Assembly: GCA_013396655.1 (NCBI GenBank)
Contig: WBMV01004349.1
Span: 41,535-105,534 of the forward strand
DNA length: 64,000 nucleotides
Reading direction: 5' to 3'
Source: Campylorhamphus procurvoides
Lineage: Eukaryota; Chordata; Aves; Passeriformes; Dendrocolaptidae
Part shown: positions 1 through 12,300 of the stretch, piece by piece
Layout: each line of letters begins with the position of its first letter
Numbering within the stretch: the first letter of the stretch is position 1
Notes under the pieces: generated by a model
Databases searched by the model: none
The model's input: only the letters and a program-made list of their open reading frames with translations
What the model was told of the DNA's origin: nothing
Made by a program: the position numbers and the translations under genes

Positions 1-12
1 AAGAAACAAGTG

Positions 13-158
13 TGGGATGCAGCAACAGTGCGGGATGCAGCACCAGGTGCGGGATGCAGTACCAGGTGCGGGATGCAGCAGGAGGTGCGGGATGCAGCAC
101 CAGGTCGGGGATGCAGTACCAGGTTGGGGATGCAGCACCAGGTCGGGCATGCAGCACC
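13..158. repeat. 19-bp minisatellite, about 7.7 copies
   Basis: Unit GGGATGCAGCACCAGGTGC, with variants such as GTACC for GCACC and CGG or TGG at the unit end. The array may continue to the left of the window. Short open frames in all three forward frames come only from the repeat. Confidence 0.93.
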
Positions 159-1910
159 CGCCCCAGCCCCTGCCGGGCCACACAGGGTGCCCAGGGCTGG
201 CGATAGAGCCCAGGGGAGCGGGCAGAGACATTTCCCCGCCTTTGGTGACTCATGGTTCAGGCACGGCCACAGCCAACAATGTGCCTTTGTCCTCGGAGAT
301 CTCAATGGATTTCTCTTTCGTGGTTCTTGTCTGGTCGGCTTTTGAGCCCGTGCAAAGCCCATAAACCCTGAAATAATGGATCCCACACAGTTTTGCTGCA
401 CCTGATGCAAAGAAAACGCCTCCCTTTGTGGGCCCTGACATCTGCTAGTTTCGCCACGAGCCCGCCTGCCTGTGGAACAAAACAATAAATCCGGCCATTA
501 TTCATCTCCTCCCCTGCCAGTCAGGATTTGAGAGCCTTCTATCATTCCTGTCAGCTGCCCTGTCAGAGGCTGGGCAGTGAGACTTGGCTGCCCTGGAGCC
601 GATCCCCTGCTCTGCCGTGGTTGTGCCCGTGGGGAATTGGGGAATCCCGGGCAATGCTGTTCCTAAGAGAATCCCGGGGATCCCACTCGTGTGTTGGCAC
701 AGGAAGGAGTGCTCGCTGACAAAGCGCAGGTGTGCCCAGGGCTGGCAGGGTGTGATGGCACAGTGCCACCGTGGAGCACAGGAGCAAATTCCCAGAGCTG
801 CAATGGGATGTGGAGGACACGGCACTGAGGGCTGGCAACACCAGAGTCTGCTGGTCCCCCCAGGGACAGCCGGGGGACGAGGGAACAGGGGCAGAGCAGG
901 GCCCAGCAGGACTCCAAGGTGTGTGATTTCACCTAAAAACCCTGGGCGAAGCAAAACTCCAGCTCTGTGCTGGCTCCAGCTCCATCCATCACACACCGTG
1001 GGTAAGGGAGAGGGAAGAAAACATAAATAAAAGTAATCCATTGTAGCTTCTCCAGGAAATTTGGCTTTGTACCCTGTGGCCCTGATTTAAGCCAGGACAG
1101 TGCCCACATGGATTAGATCCAGGATAAAGAATAAAAATCATACTCCTGGCCATGGGGCACTGCGGGCACCAGTGATGCCCAAAGGCAGAGCAGTGGGCAG
1201 GGCACTGGGTCTGCAGTGGGTGGCAAGGCACTGAAAGTGATTGCTGTCATCTGTCCCACTGCTGGCACGGATATGGCACGTGCCACCCTGCTGTGCTGGT
1301 GGCACTGGGAAAATGTCCCCAAACGGGGAGGGATTGTTGAGAAATGGAGGCTGAAGAAAAACACCTCAAATGACAGAGCTGTCCAGCCTGTTTCTCTCTG
1401 CCTCTATGCTGGGGGGCTGCAGTGACCACATTTATCAGAGCATGAACACACAAGTGACTGTCAGCTTTAGAGATAAGGGGAAATTTGCAGCTGGGAGTTC
1501 AAGCCAGAGCTGCCCCCTTTGGCAATTTAGTCCAACAGACCCGTGAGACAGAAAGTGGCTTGTCAGAATTCCCTGCCTTCTGCCCTCCTGGGATGGGCTG
1601 TGTTTTGGAGCTGCTCCATTTTCCCCAGAGGGATTACCAAGCCCCCATGAATTTCTCCAGGGCTCTGTTTCTGTGTCTCGGAGGGTGCTCAGACATCAGC
1701 CTTCCTCCCAGGAAGAGGCACAAAGCCCTAATGCACTCTGAGTTCCTCAGCACCCCGGTCCATGCTCACTAAGCCACAGATACTCTCAGAACTCTGTGCT
1801 GTCCCTGGATTTGTGGTCCTCAGATGGCATCACACAGGTTCATCACACCCCATGTCCCTCCCATGGCATCTGCCAAGTGCCATTTCCCGGGTTTATAAAC
1901 TCAGCCAGAG

Positions 1911-1927
1911 AACAACAACAACAACAA
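1911..1927. repeat. (AAC)n microsatellite
   Basis: A short pure AAC run followed by an A-rich stretch. Confidence 0.9.
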
Positions 1928-2095
1928 AACAAGAGAAAAAAGGCTGCTTTCCCAGAAACATCTGTTTTTATTACATCACATCTTTAACCCTAGAAACAAT
2001 CATGTACTCAAGGCCTGGCTGTCACACACGAAGCAGCAGAGCCTCAGAGGGACCCGATAACAGAGGCAGCGGAGATGGCAGAGGCTCCTGCCTGG

Positions 2096-2112
2096 GCAGC
2101 AGCAGCAGCAGC
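2096..2112. repeat. (CAG)n microsatellite
   Basis: About five to six CAG/GCA units in non-coding sequence. Confidence 0.9.
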
Positions 2113-3619
2113 ACCCAGGAACGGCCTTGAAATCCAGGGAGAGTGCTGGGGGAACTTCCTTCTGGCTTTTCCAAGGAGCCGACCTGCTGCTCCAGGGCCC
2201 ACCAAGACTGCCCTTTCAAAACTCTCCCATTTTGGCCCCAAAGCAGCCTGTCTCAGGCTGAGCCCTCTAACCCTGAGCCTCTCCTGGGGCCAACATTCCC
2301 ATCTCCTTATGCCCCTGCTGTGCCTTCAGCTTCCCACAGAGATGGGATGAGCAGAGAGAGGACACGCAGCAGGTCAGACAGGACCTGGGTGGACTCAGCC
2401 ACACTGCCCTGCACTGGGGTTTGAGCTGTGAGAGGAGCAGGATGCTGTCCCTGCCTCTGAACTCACCTGAGAGCAGAGGCAGGAGCAGCACAGGGTTTTA
2501 TCTTCACGAGGTTTGTCAACTCATCAATCACATTCAAGTGATTTCGGGTTTCCTGTCAATATTTTGATGCTTCTTTCTTTTCCTCATTTGGTTGAAAGTA
2601 ACTTGCTCAAACTTCTCAGGATTTAGGGGCATTGCTGGACATAATCTGTCCTTCTCCACAGTACCCAATCCATGCCCAAAGCCTGTTATTCAGGTCTTTT
2701 TTTAAATTGTTTTCAGAAAGCTGCTGCTGCCTCCTCACTCACAGCTCTGCAGAAGCAAAGGGAGGGGTTGCAGCTGAGCAAAGGAGCTGGAAATGAAAAC
2801 ATGCCTGAACTCTGAGGGGAAACAGCAAAGATTCCAATAGGGCACTGACTCCCAGCCTTGTGAGAGCTCAGGTTGTTGTTTCTTGGTATCACACCCCAGT
2901 TCCAGGAACAGTGTTATTAAAGGACAACAGGAAATATACAGCAGGAAAAGTACAGCCCCTCCAGCTCATTTGGGTACAACCCCAGCCTGGTTCCCTGGGA
3001 TGGGGAACACCAAACTCACTGGGATCCTTCAGCCTTCCCCACCCTCACCCCTGGCAGAGTCAGGTCTCATTCAGGGAGCAGCATCCCTGCTCAGGGGCCT
3101 CGCTTGGCTGGGCTTCTCTGCCAGCTTTTTAGGGCATTTCAAATGGCAGGACAAAGATCCCTGGCCTTGAATTCCCAGTTCTGCACCAGCTCCACTTTAA
3201 CAGCACCTTGTAGTTGTGACTATATCGCTACAACAGATTTAGTGTTAAAAATATCAATTAAAAATATTATAACCCCCCATTTCCTGTTGAAGCTTTTTGA
3301 ACCCCCTGATGTTCATCTGAGCTGGTCCCGAGCCAGAGCCCAGGGGGATGGTGGCAGTGAGCAGTCCCTGCCTGCTGCAGCACCCACAGCTCCATGTCCC
3401 CAGGTGAGAAACTTTCCCCAGGTACATCCCTGAGTGACCAGGGCGGGAAATTCCACTGGGCCACACCCCCACCCCCCAGGACAGAGGGGAACAGGGCAGA
3501 GCTGCGCCCAAGGGTGCAGCTGTATGGACGGGGTGAAGCACAGGAGGGGCTACCCCGGGACATGGGGCCAACACCTGGGGACACGGGGCCAACACTTGGC
3601 TCCATCAGGTGCCCAGGGG

Positions 3620-3636
3620 TCTCTCTCTCTCTCTCT
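3620..3636. repeat. (CT)n microsatellite
   Basis: Eight uninterrupted CT units. Confidence 0.9.
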
Positions 3637-6117
3637 GCTCAGCAGTGCAGGTGGAGAGGCCCCTCCTGCTAAAGGTTTATAGGCCATTAGTGCTGTGACT
3701 AATCACCACTTCACTGGGATGCTGAGATAAGGAAGAAAGATCGGAATGCCCAGTTAACCGAGTTATTGTCCCCTCTGTGGGAATATAGGGCAACTTGTGG
3801 TGGGTCTTATCTGTCCTTACCTATGTCACTTCTAAGGATACTCTAAAAGCAATACAATACTGTGAAAAACTATTAGGTTGTATTAGTTCTTTAATATTTA
3901 CTAAACATTTATGGAAAGAAGCAATGTAGTTTCTGTTCAGATGGATTTTTTACATTTAATGTTCATAGTGTTTATTCCTTCCAGTCCTTACATTTCTCAC
4001 ACTGACTGGCAGTGGGTTGGGCTGAAGTTATTTCTGAACCAAATTCCTGCTGGTTCCTGCTCTTTGACAGGTCATGCACTGCCTCAGTAAGAGGTTATCT
4101 TACTATTAACTCTGCCAATTACACAGCAGGATCACCTGGGAGTAACAATGACCCCAATCAGGTCCATGGCCATTAAACCACCCATTTACTCATTCAGTTC
4201 CCATATATGATACCATTAACAGCCTGACTCGCCCACAGAAGTTTCCAGTTGCCTTTGGCTTGTGTTTCCACAATGAGAATTAAAAAACATTTCCATGGAA
4301 GATGCAGAAAGCCACAGATACGCTGTGGTCAGTGGGACAAAATACAGGATCACAAACAGCTCTTTACAGATGATGTGGAAAATGATATTGCCCTGCAGTG
4401 TCCTTCAGGAGGATCCTGGCACCCTTGGGAAGGGCTGTCTGTATCACCAGCTCCAGGGACTGGCACAGCAAAACCAGGGGCACAGAGTGACTCAGTTTTA
4501 CCTGCACCTGCAGCCCCCTGTCCTGGCGTTGGCAGTGGGGTCTGGTCACCCAAAGGAGGACACAGATAGAGGGTTCTGATTGCCAGTGCCAACTGCCAAG
4601 ACCCCCAGAAGGATTTTGTTCCTCATACAGTAACACATCTTATCCTGCATTGACACATGAATAGCACAAAGTGTGACTCCAACTGGGTTGTGAGGGTTGA
4701 GTGTTTACACCTAGACCAAGAGAGCAGAGCGAGCCTGTAGTTCCACCTCTGGTGGGATTAAGGATGGGGCTGGGATTAAGGACACACTCCCATCTCCAGA
4801 TCCTGCCAGGCTGGCTATTTAAAACCCAGCATTTTCCATTCTTTCAGCCAAGCCCAGCTGTGCTGTGTGAGGGTGCCAAAGCAGCCCTGCAGTCCCTGCC
4901 AGCAGAGCCTGGGAACAGGAACTGCCAGGGACAGGTCAGCAGCAGCAGCTCTTTGTGAGGTGGGTGTGTGCCAGGCCCGGAGCGATGCCAGGGACACCAG
5001 GACATCACTGCACGTGGCAATGGAGGGCAGCAGCTCCCCTGGCCAGGGACAGAGCCTGTGTGTGAAGAAGGAACACACACATGCTCCAGAAGCCCCTGGA
5101 GCAGAACCCTGGGCTGAGCTCCAGGCAACAAGTCCAGGCTTAGAGATGAAGAGCAAATTCCTGCCCAGAGTCCCCTGTGTAGAGGCAGAGCAGAGCCCCT
5201 CCACAGGGCTCAGGAGGCTCCAGAGGCACTGGCAGGCAGGATGAGCTGCCTGGGGGCATTTTGCAGTGAGATGTTTTGCTGGAGCTACAAGGATTTCTGT
5301 GTTTTCCTTGTTTTTTAACACAGGAAGGGGTTATCTGGGAGTTCATCTGTTTCCCACCCCGGGCCTGGAGGTCAGTGCAAAGGGAAGCTGGTGGCTGCAG
5401 CACAAAGAGAGGTGCAAAGAGCTTCATCTCTGTTTTCTACCTAATTCTACATCTCTCAGTTAACTTGAATTTTCTTCCTCCCTTCCCAGCAAAACGAGAG
5501 GAAACAAGTAAAGACTCTCTGCAAACCCCTGTACAGGACAAGTGCCACATCCAAGATGACAATGATCCCCCCAGGCCACTACAGCTGAGTGACTTTCCCT
5601 GCAGGCACCAGAGATGCCACTCCCAGCAGGTGATGCCCTTCCTGCCACCCTTCTCCTGTCCTGGAGGTGACACTGCCAGCCACACCATCCCACACTGACC
5701 CAGGTAAGAGGCTGCAGTTCACACCCAACACTGCTCCAGCAAGGGCAGCACAAACCCCCTCCCGTGGCTGGTGAACACACAGGGCTGGCACCCAATTCAT
5801 CCATCCCTGTCCATCTGCTCCTATCCAGGGCTAACCAGGGCTCTCCTGCCCCTGGAAAACGCAATTCCAGAGCACACAGGAGCTGCAGCAGCAGGTCCCC
5901 CTGCAGTGTGACAGGGGGACAGGGCGGTGGGTCCCCTGCTAGGGCACAGGGACAGGAGCTGCTCCCTCCGCTGCACTCACTGAGCCAAAGCACAGGGCAG
6001 TGACTGATGACAGGGAGCAAAGTGGTGTCAGACACAGCCCGGGAGCACAGCGAGCTGCTGGGAGCTGCAGGGAGGGAGAGGAATGGCACCTGTCCTGTGT
6101 GCTCAGCAGGCACTGAT

Positions 6118-6348
6118 GCCCTGGCATTGCCAGGGGAGATGCTGCAGGGACACACAGGGAGCTGTGCCCTGGCATTGCCAGGGGAGATGCTGCAGGGACA
6201 CACAGGGAGCTGTGCCCTGGCACTGCCAGGGGAGATGCTGCAGGGACACACAGGGAGCTGTGCCCTGGCACTGCCAGGGGAGATGCTGCAGGGACACACA
6301 GGGAGCTGTGCTCTGGCACTGCCAGGGGAGATGCTGCAGGGACACAGG
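6118..6348. repeat. 48-bp minisatellite, about 4.8 copies
   Basis: Units start at 6118, 6166, 6214, 6262 and 6310, each beginning GCCCTGGCA(T/C)TGCCAGGG and containing GAGATGCTGCAGGGACACAC. Copies differ by single bases (the first two have ATT where later ones have ACT). Because 48 is a multiple of three, frames free of stops stay open throughout, producing misleading open frames on both strands. Confidence 0.95.
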
Positions 6349-8869
6349 GGGGGCAAGGAAGGGGTGCTCAGCCTCAGAGATATCCTGCCTGTGACCGTGC
6401 CAGGTGCTGGCAGAGAGCGCACGCCCGGAGCTCATCATCCTTTACAGGCTGGTCCCACTGAGGAAGTTCCAGGCTCTATTTTTACCTCTGAAGTTTAAAT
6501 AATGACAATTTTTATTTTCCTCTGCTGACCCCTTCCTTTCCCAGCAGCCACTTGAAAATCTCAACCAGTGAAAAAGGGCAAGAAATGTGTTTTCCTCCGT
6601 CACCAGAGGCTAATTCCAACCGTGCTGCTCCACACAGGATGTTAAACATCACAACTCAGTTCCAGTCACAGCTCTGAGAGTATTTCCTCTCTTTAGGCAA
6701 ATGAAGGCTACAAAGGAAATAATATGCTCATGTCATAAACATCACACACTGTGAGGAAGATAGATCTTTGGAGGGCAATGCATTCAGCAGTTCTCATTAT
6801 CCTATAAACTGCACCAGGAAAACTGTCCATAGTGTCCATTCCAACTTATACCTTCCTACAGAAGTTACTGTACAAACTACCTTCTGCTTTGCACCCCGAG
6901 TTCTACAAGTGGTCAGTGAGGATATACAACAGTTCTACAGAGAAATCACTCCAGTGGATACATAAATGGGCCCTTTGGGGGTTAAATAAGATTTTCAATA
7001 GTTCCACAATGCTACATTCATGCTACCAAGTTCACTGAACTGGGATTTTACTTTAAGGAAGAGAAAGGAAGAACAGCTTGTCTGTCTCCAGTCAGGAGGT
7101 GAAAGGGTCAGAAAGGGAGAGTTTTGTGTCAGCATTTTAATCCTCCCACAACCATCTCCTTCTCCAGACAATGTGATTTTGTGCTTTCATTGCACCTCTG
7201 GCTCCCACCTCTCACCACAGAGCTGGTGGAAGCTACAACATTAAATAACAATTGGCATAAATTTTGGGTTCTCTTTTTTACATCTGGCATCCACACTGGT
7301 GCCTGTTCTCCCCTTTACTACAAGTCTTGACAAGCCTGACTGAGTCCAGGGATGAGATGTGGCTCCCCAAATTCCCGAGGTCAGGGCAGCTCCCAACAGC
7401 TCCCAGCCAGGAGGAGGCAGCAGCCCACACCTGTTGCATTCAGTATGACTTTAAACCATCTCTCTCCACCTAATTCCTCTCCTTACTGTATGTACATTAT
7501 TTCTTCAAAAGGTTTGCTATAAAACTGCCATAAATGTAAAAGGTTCAGCAGTTCTAGCCAGGGACCTGCTCCCCAAAATCACAACCACAGGTATGGCACA
7601 GGGGAGGGAGGACTCCACAGATCAGAACAGACAGTTCTTTTTCTAAGTAGTTAAAAGAATGTTTGTACAGATATTTTCCTTCACTTCACAATCAACTAAT
7701 TTCAGATAATAGGAAATCAGGAAAACAAGGCAATCCTTCCCTGTTACTTCTTTTGCTCATAGAAGAAATAACTTGTGTCACCTCCCAGAATTGCCAGTGA
7801 CCTACACAGACTCTAAGTACTATTTATCCTCTAAAAGGACAGTAGAATGTGAAAAATACCCTCTTTCCCAAAACAAAAAACACCCCCCCCACCTGACCAA
7901 ACAAAAAGTAGATTCCAAAATGTATCATCAAATATCAAGACCTGGGTTCTCAGAGCTTAGGGTTTTCTCTGCCCTGCTCAGGAAAGGAACAGCTCAGGTC
8001 AAGAAATAGGTGCTTTAGCACAAGAAAAGAGGTGGTTTATGCACAAACAACTGGCAATCAAGTGAACACAGGGAAGATCCAAACTCATGCTCCAACCCTG
8101 TTCCTCCAGAAGCATTTCTCCCAAATGCCTCAGTGCACAGTCCCCCCAGGGGGGTCCCAACAGCTGCTCCACACGGCAGGTCGGGAAGGGAGCTCATCTC
8201 CCAACACACAGCAACACACTGGCATGAACAGCTAATTACCATGGCTATTAATTTCTAATTCATCTTTATACCACAGTGAGCCTGACAGAGGCTTCCCAGC
8301 CAGGCCCCAGATTTCTAACCTAAAGTATTTCAGCAAAACTAAAGTCCCATAGTTTTGCAAGCAGCAAAATAGAAAGTAATAAAGTTGTGGCTAATTGGAG
8401 GAGAACTATACATTCGTGAGAGCAGGTACAGTTAGTGTAACACAGCTACTCTGAAAGGAAGGAACCAAACCAATGCAGCAGACATGCAGGGTCTGCCAAG
8501 TTATGTTAAAACCATGTTTGCTGGTGATTAAATATGTCTACAGAAGATATATTACCATTCTGAATATATTTTCAAGCAGACCTGAAATACCTCATCTATT
8601 GGTTATGGTGTGTTATTTTTAACTAATTAAATATTGGGAGGGATTTTTACCCCCCTCCCTCGCTATAAAAATTGCACTTATTTTCTATTAAACAAAACAA
8701 AAATATTTCAATTCTATATCCCAGCATATATTCACATGGAAACTGGGTTGTCTTGCTCTAAGCTTGCAGGAGTAGGTGTAGCAGTCCTTGCTCTCCGAGA
8801 TGCTCAGCACAGAAGGTCCCATGAGTGCAACCCCCTCCTCCCTCTGTGCTCTGGTGCCTTCTCCATTGT

Positions 8870-9250
8870 AGTGCATGAGTAACTGGGTTTATTTTTGTAA
8901 GAAAACCTGAGCTTCGAAAGTCTTTAAAAGGACCCGGAATCAAATCTGGCCCATTCTGACCCAAAACAGCTCAGTTCTGCCAGGAACTCCAGCCTGTCCT
9001 CGGTGCACCCAGCTCCTCCTGAGAGCCCACGGCTCGGTCGGAGGCCGGCCAGGATGGCAGCCCTTGCCTCCAGTCTCTCCTAAGCCAGGAGCCTTCCCTC
9101 TGGCCACGCTTCCCAGGGCTCCTCCTTCCCTCCCTGCAGCCTCTCGCGGGGCTCTGAAGGGCTCCCTGTGCCAATAAAAAAGTCTCTCTGCAATAAGCAT
9201 GACTTCTTGGACACTGGTGATGAGCTTCCTCTTGCAAAGTCTTCCCCAGC
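8870..9250 (-). other. NSMF: Probable NSMF 3' UTR
   Basis: Sequence between the stop codon and about 20 bases past the first AATAAA. It is GC-moderate and has no continuing reading frame. The 3' limit is inferred from the poly(A) signal. A longer UTR using a more distal signal is possible, because mammalian NSMF has a UTR of roughly a kilobase (from memory). Confidence 0.5.
8888..8893 (-). promoter_or_regulatory. Candidate poly(A) signal AATAAA for NSMF
   Basis: A canonical AATAAA on the minus strand about 360 bases after the stop codon, in the context CAAAAATAAACCC. It is the first such hexamer downstream of the stop. A TG-rich stretch (TTTTTGTTTTGTTT) lies further downstream near 8690-8705. 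No transcript evidence is available. Confidence 0.45.
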
Positions 9251-9348
9251 TCATAAAATGTCATCGTAATCCAATAGTTTCGAGTGCTGGCGGGTCTTCC
9301 AGAGGCGATAAAGGCGGAAGTCAAAGTAAGTCTCGATCATTTGCTTAC
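9251..9348 (-). CDS. NSMF: NSMF last coding exon with stop
   Basis: The acceptor CCCTTCTAG is followed directly by GTAAGCAAATG. It completes Gly and encodes KQMIETYFDFRLYRLWKTRQ, continuing HSKLLDYDDIL and TGA at 9251-9253. It matches the mammalian C-terminus, which ends LLDFDDVL. The first exonic bases mimic a 5' splice site; this is a consequence of encoding Gly-Lys. Confidence 0.97.
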
Positions 9349-12300
9349 CTAGAAGGGAAATGAAGCAGAGGGGTCACACCCTGCAGCCCCAGGGACACAG
9401 CAGCATAAAAAAAACCCCAACCCACCCGTGGGCAGGGCACAGGAACCATCTGGGTGTTTCCCTGGGGGAACACTGACCTCAGGCACCTGGCTGGGGCACG
9501 TGGAGGTGCCCGTGAGAACCAAACATCTTTTCAGATCTCCTCAACCATGAATGGCTCCTTATAATGCCCTGGCAGGGTTTGTCCATGGGGGAAGGAACTG
9601 AGCACAAAGTCTGTCTCCAGACTTTGACCTCTGTGCTCTGAGTGTTGATTTGAGGCCAGGGGCTGGAGAGGATCAGCCAACAGCCCCGACAGCCTGAACG
9701 AGGCACAGAGACTTCAGGAACTACACACACGGGGGAAACGTAATTTAAAAATAATTAACATTGAAAATTCAAATGAAAACAGGTATGTTTTTTAAAATTG
9801 CCAGGCCATCTCTGTCCTGCAGGATTGTCTCTGCTCCCAACAATGGGCTCACAGGACACAGCAGTGCCAGCTCTGAGCCCCTGGCCCCTCTGACCAAAGG
9901 GGGGCTCACAGGTGGTCACAGAGCAAAGGCTGTGCCCAGGAGGCAGTGGGTGCTTTAGAAAACACAAGGGCAAACAAGCCTGCTCTCAGACAGGGCTCAG
10001 GGAGGGGATTTTCACTTGTGAGGCCTGATTAAGATTAGTTTTGGATGACTTTGCAAAGGATTACCAGGGTACACTTATTAGTGCGTCCCAGACCGATCAA
10101 GGGGATAAACTCAGACGTGTTCTTCAGCCCAGCCTCCTGAATGACCAACTGCTTAATTCCTGCACAATTTCTGCACACAGAACCCCCTGCCTGACCTGCT
10201 GAGCTGCCCCCAAACCTGGGAATTTCCCTGGAAGCTGCTCTGGGACACATGGCCAAGCATGTTCACTGTGTGATCTGTGCAAGCACCAGGCCCAGCCAGT
10301 CCGGAGCTCGGCAGGAGATGCACAGAGGGCAGAGAAGCTGCTGCAGTGGGAGGTGTCCCTGTTCATGGCTGGGGTTGGAACTGGATGAGCTTAAGGTTCT
10401 TTCCAACCCAAACCAGTCTGAGTCTGTGATTCCAGGAACTCTGTGCAGCATCAATGTGCTCAATTCCTGCACATTCCTGTGCTCCACTCCTGCACATTCC
10501 TGAGGGTGAGGGGAGTTAGGAATAACCCAGCAGTGCTGAGGAAGCACCCAGGGCTGAATGCTGCATGGTTTTATTTGCCAAGAGAACAAAGTGCCAAGGG
10601 CCACAGCAAAGATCAAAAATAGGGGCAAATTCACAATGTGCCGCTTATAAAACCACACCAGTTACTGGCATGGACCAGAGAACAGGAAAAATCCTGTAGC
10701 CCCTTGAAATATCTTGAGCTACAGGCAGGAAAGGGAAGAAGAGCCAACAGACTGAGCTGTATAATGGCTCTCATGGGTCATATCCCAGTTGCCTGTTGGT
10801 GACACAACTCTTTCAGAACTGGGAGACCTGGCTATAGAGAAGGTTCTGCTCCATGTGCACTTCTCCAGATTCCTCATGTCCTAGTTCTGACAGTTCTCCT
10901 TCACTCAGCTTGGAAAGCTGCCTGCTTTGCACTGCCATAGCCAGAGGGCTCTGCAGCCTCAGGCACAGAACACATGAAATGGGAACAAGGAGGAACTTCA
11001 AGGAACACAGGATGGTTACAAGCAAAACAAAGACCATGGCAGGACTTAAGGGAGGTCAAAACTGCTTTTTCACATAGATGTCCCCCTGAAGGAGGCAGGC
11101 TGGTTAGGAAGGTGTGTGTCACTCTACAGAAAATAAATTACCTTGAGCTGATAGTTCAAGTGGAGACTCAAAGGCAACCCTATAAGGATTCATTAAGTTT
11201 TTCAGATTCTGAAATAGCTGAAAGGAAAACATATCAGAGTTAGCAGCTGAAAACACTGATGACTCCTTGGCACCCAGAACTGCCCATCTTTGCTCTCTCT
11301 CTCTCTAGAAAACATTCCACACATGTCCTTTAAAATATCTGTCTCATCAGTAAATAAATAAAGTGATTTGAATGACTGTTCTTCTCAAAGGTTTCAGCAT
11401 TTGTCCTGCATGTCACTTCCTTTCTCCCCTGCCCTCTGGGGAAGGCACAATCCAGAGGGCAGTTCTCCCACTCACAGCCCCCATGGGACAGGCCAGCAGC
11501 CTCTTCCCACCCAGAAGAAGGGGAAGGTTTGGGGCTCACAGTGTGACTTTTCCCTCCCTGGGCTTGGTGCTGCCCAGCAGACACTCCCAGGGGTGACCCA
11601 GGAGCTCCTACCTTCTCCCCATTGGGGTTTCCAAGAACATAGCAGCCCATGATGTGGATGATATTTGGTTCAGGATTGACTTTACTCATCAGCCGGCTCA
11701 ACCTCTTCCAGAAGCTGGAACAAACAGGAAAAAATCAGAATAATACATGATTAAAAAATAAAATCTCTCTCCTCATAGGCATGATGAATCCCCACATCTC
11801 TCAGAATGGGCCCAAGGCCTGTAGCCTCGGCAGCAATCTGCTCAGGAAAACCCACTGGATCCCAGACAAGGAAGAGCAGGGGCAGAGCAAAGGTCTGAGG
11901 AGAAGCTCCAAGCCATGTGGTAGAGGAAGAGGAGTGGCCCTTCGAGCCAAGGAAGCTCCAAAGTGAAGAGAAGGGAGCAAAGGCCACCAGCACTGCTTTT
12001 AGAGTGGCAGTTTTTCCAAGCACCCCCTCCAGTTTCCTCTCTCCCATTCCTATGAACAAGTGCCCTTTCTAATCAGGAGTGTTATCAGTGCACTGGTTCA
12101 TTTCCAGGACATGAACCCAGCAGGGAAGAGCTGGGGAGGTTGTTGTTCTCCACAGCAAGAGAGACAACACCAAACCAGACCTGTGCTTGGTGCTAACCAC
12201 AGCCAGAACCACTTTAGGTCTTGGGACTGTGACCAGCCCCTTGTGGGATGTGAAACAACCCCCTCCCTGGGCAGGTGGGGTGGTGCTGGGGGGCTCTAAA

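Larger units (their letters stand above)
1..8869. other. Non-coding sequence downstream of NSMF
   Basis: No supported gene on either strand; open frames here are short or come from tandem repeats. It contains a 19-bp minisatellite at the edge, simple (AAC), (CAG) and (CT) runs, and a 48-bp minisatellite. The AT-rich parts at 3700-4240 and 8230-8710 carry no repeat I can name and might hold regulatory elements. I did not recognise exons of ENTPD8 or NOXA1, which lie on this side in human. Confidence 0.6.

Noticed and set aside
250..505. Minus-strand frames near the left edge, in sequence that looks somewhat conserved
   Set aside because: No recognisable protein and no clear splice sites; too little evidence to call an exon.
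5460..6422. 320-codon open frame on the minus strand and overlapping plus-strand frames
   Set aside because: They are produced by the 48-bp (16-codon) tandem repeat. There are no splice signals and no resemblance to a known protein.
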